From: Bacteroidota bacterium | Lineage (GTDB): Bacteria; Bacteroidota; Bacteroidia; NS11-12g; UBA955 | Assembly: GCA_005798825.1 (NCBI GenBank) | Contig: SYIL01000034.1 | Location: forward strand, 1-40,750 | Direction of reading: 5' to 3' | Length of the DNA: 40,750 nucleotides | Shown here: piece by piece, positions 40,301 to 40,750 of the stretch | How the letters are laid out: the number at the start of each line of letters is the position of its first letter | Position numbering within the stretch: position 1 is the first letter of the stretch | Program-made: the position numbers and the translations under genes | Notes under the pieces: generated by a model | Told to the model about the DNA's origin: nothing | The model's database searches: none | Seen by the model: the letters and a program-made list of their open reading frames with translations, nothing else

Positions 40301-40309
40301 AGTATATTT

Positions 40310-40317
40310 TATCTTTG
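40310..40317 (+). promoter_or_regulatory. -7 box of the SLBB export gene
   Basis: TATCTTTG fits the consensus and ends 17 nt before the ATG at 40335. No clear -33 TTG is seen at the right distance. Confidence 0.45.
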
Positions 40318-40334
40318 TAAAAAAATAATACCCC

Positions 40335-40750
40335 ATGAAACACCTTTTTCGTTTACTCTTTTTGCTTGTATTCTGCAATTCTGCTTGTGTATTGGCCCAG
40401 ACTGGGCTCACACAGCAAAATCCAAGCATCCTCAAAGCAGCTGATTTTACGGATGCACAAATTTTGGATCTTCTTAACCAAGCCCAAGCGGCTGGTTTGG
40501 GGGTAGAACAAGCCGAGCAATTGGCCATGGCCAAAGGGTTGCCAGCCTCTGAAGCCCAGGCCTTCAAAGACCGACTCAACAAGATCCAAGCGAATACACC
40601 GGTAACTGCGGCCTCTCCGGGGACTGCGATTAAACAAGCCACGGATGCCAAAGGCAAACAGGCCTTGGTAGAAGCAGCAATCCCAATAACGGGATCAGAA
40701 ATTGTGGCACCAAAGGAAGAAAAACCAGTGACCGTTTACGGACAAGAACT
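40335..40750 (+). CDS. Polysaccharide export protein, SLBB/Wza-like, N-terminal part (3' end outside window)
   Basis: The frame is open from ATG 40335 to the window edge (138 codons). It begins with a signal peptide (LLFLLVFCNSACVLAQ) and a helical segment, ILDLLNQAQAAGLGVEQAE followed by AMAKGLPASEAQAF, that I recognise from the start of long Bacteroidota SLBB-domain proteins. It then reaches KPVTVYGQE, just where the polysaccharide-export domain would start. Such proteins form the outer-membrane part of capsule or exopolysaccharide secretion. The call rests on the N-terminus only. It has a promoter box 17 nt upstream. Confidence 0.7.
   Translation, partial: MKHLFRLLFLLVFCNSACVLAQTGLTQQNPSILKAADFTDAQILDLLNQAQAAGLGVEQAEQLAMAKGLPASEAQAFKDRLNKIQANTPVTAASPGTAIKQATDAKGKQALVEAAIPITGSEIVAPKEEKPVTVYGQE

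Overview
The window looks like ordinary chromosome from a free-living member of the Bacteroidota, probably on the Chitinophagia/Sphingobacteriia side. The reasons are: Bacteroidota-restricted families (DUF4293, DUF3109), bacillithiol genes (bshA, bshB1), an EF-P with the loop reading HRTPGNLRAF, outer-membrane beta-barrel and lamin-tail surface proteins, promoter boxes of the Bacteroidota type TAnnTTTG, and no clear Shine-Dalgarno sequences. No rRNA, tRNA, IS element, prophage or CRISPR array was seen. Genes are packed tightly and no gene-free stretch exceeds 300 bases.

Layout. Bases 1-641 (+) hold the lysine-rich repeat tail of a histone H1-like protein and two tiny membrane proteins. Bases 708-6146 (-) hold panD, a UPF0104-type membrane protein, rfaE2, a large lamin-tail surface protein and prmC. 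Bases 6228-12651 (+), divergent from panD, hold recR, a GT2 fused to a vestigial sugar-phosphate transferase, a sensor kinase ending at a terminator, a DUF4293 protein with its own promoter, and an M14 carboxypeptidase. Bases 12663-22102 (-) form a long run: a glutaminyl-cyclase-like lipoprotein, bshB1, a VWA-like secreted protein, a thioredoxin-reductase-like ferredoxin-NADP reductase, mtgA, then efp (own promoter), an agmatinase-family gene, a cysteine desulfurase, queD and a GT-C-like membrane protein. Bases 22182-29446 (+) hold yicC, two consecutive outer-membrane proteins (the second an erythromycin-esterase-like domain fused to a beta-barrel), pssA, purE and DUF3109. bshA (-) and tadA (+) follow. 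Bases 31167-38638 (-) form a coupled operon: S41 protease, TauE/SafE, an M28-like protein that has lost most metal ligands, metF, rsgA and a beta-helix lipoprotein. A YbdG-type MscS channel (-) and the start of an SLBB polysaccharide-export protein (+) close the window.

Most of the content is housekeeping: cofactors (pantothenate, methyl-THF, queuosine, bacillithiol, Fe-S), translation and ribosome maturation (PrmC, EF-P, RsgA, TadA, YicC), envelope (PssA, MtgA, RfaE2, glycosyltransferases) and DNA repair (RecR). The more unusual items are the EreA-like/beta-barrel fusion and its unrecognised partner, the metal-ligand-depleted M28 homologue, the EF-P without the usual modifiable residue, promoter boxes placed only 4-7 nt before start codons (leaderless mRNAs), and three separate short tandem repeat arrays at gene ends.
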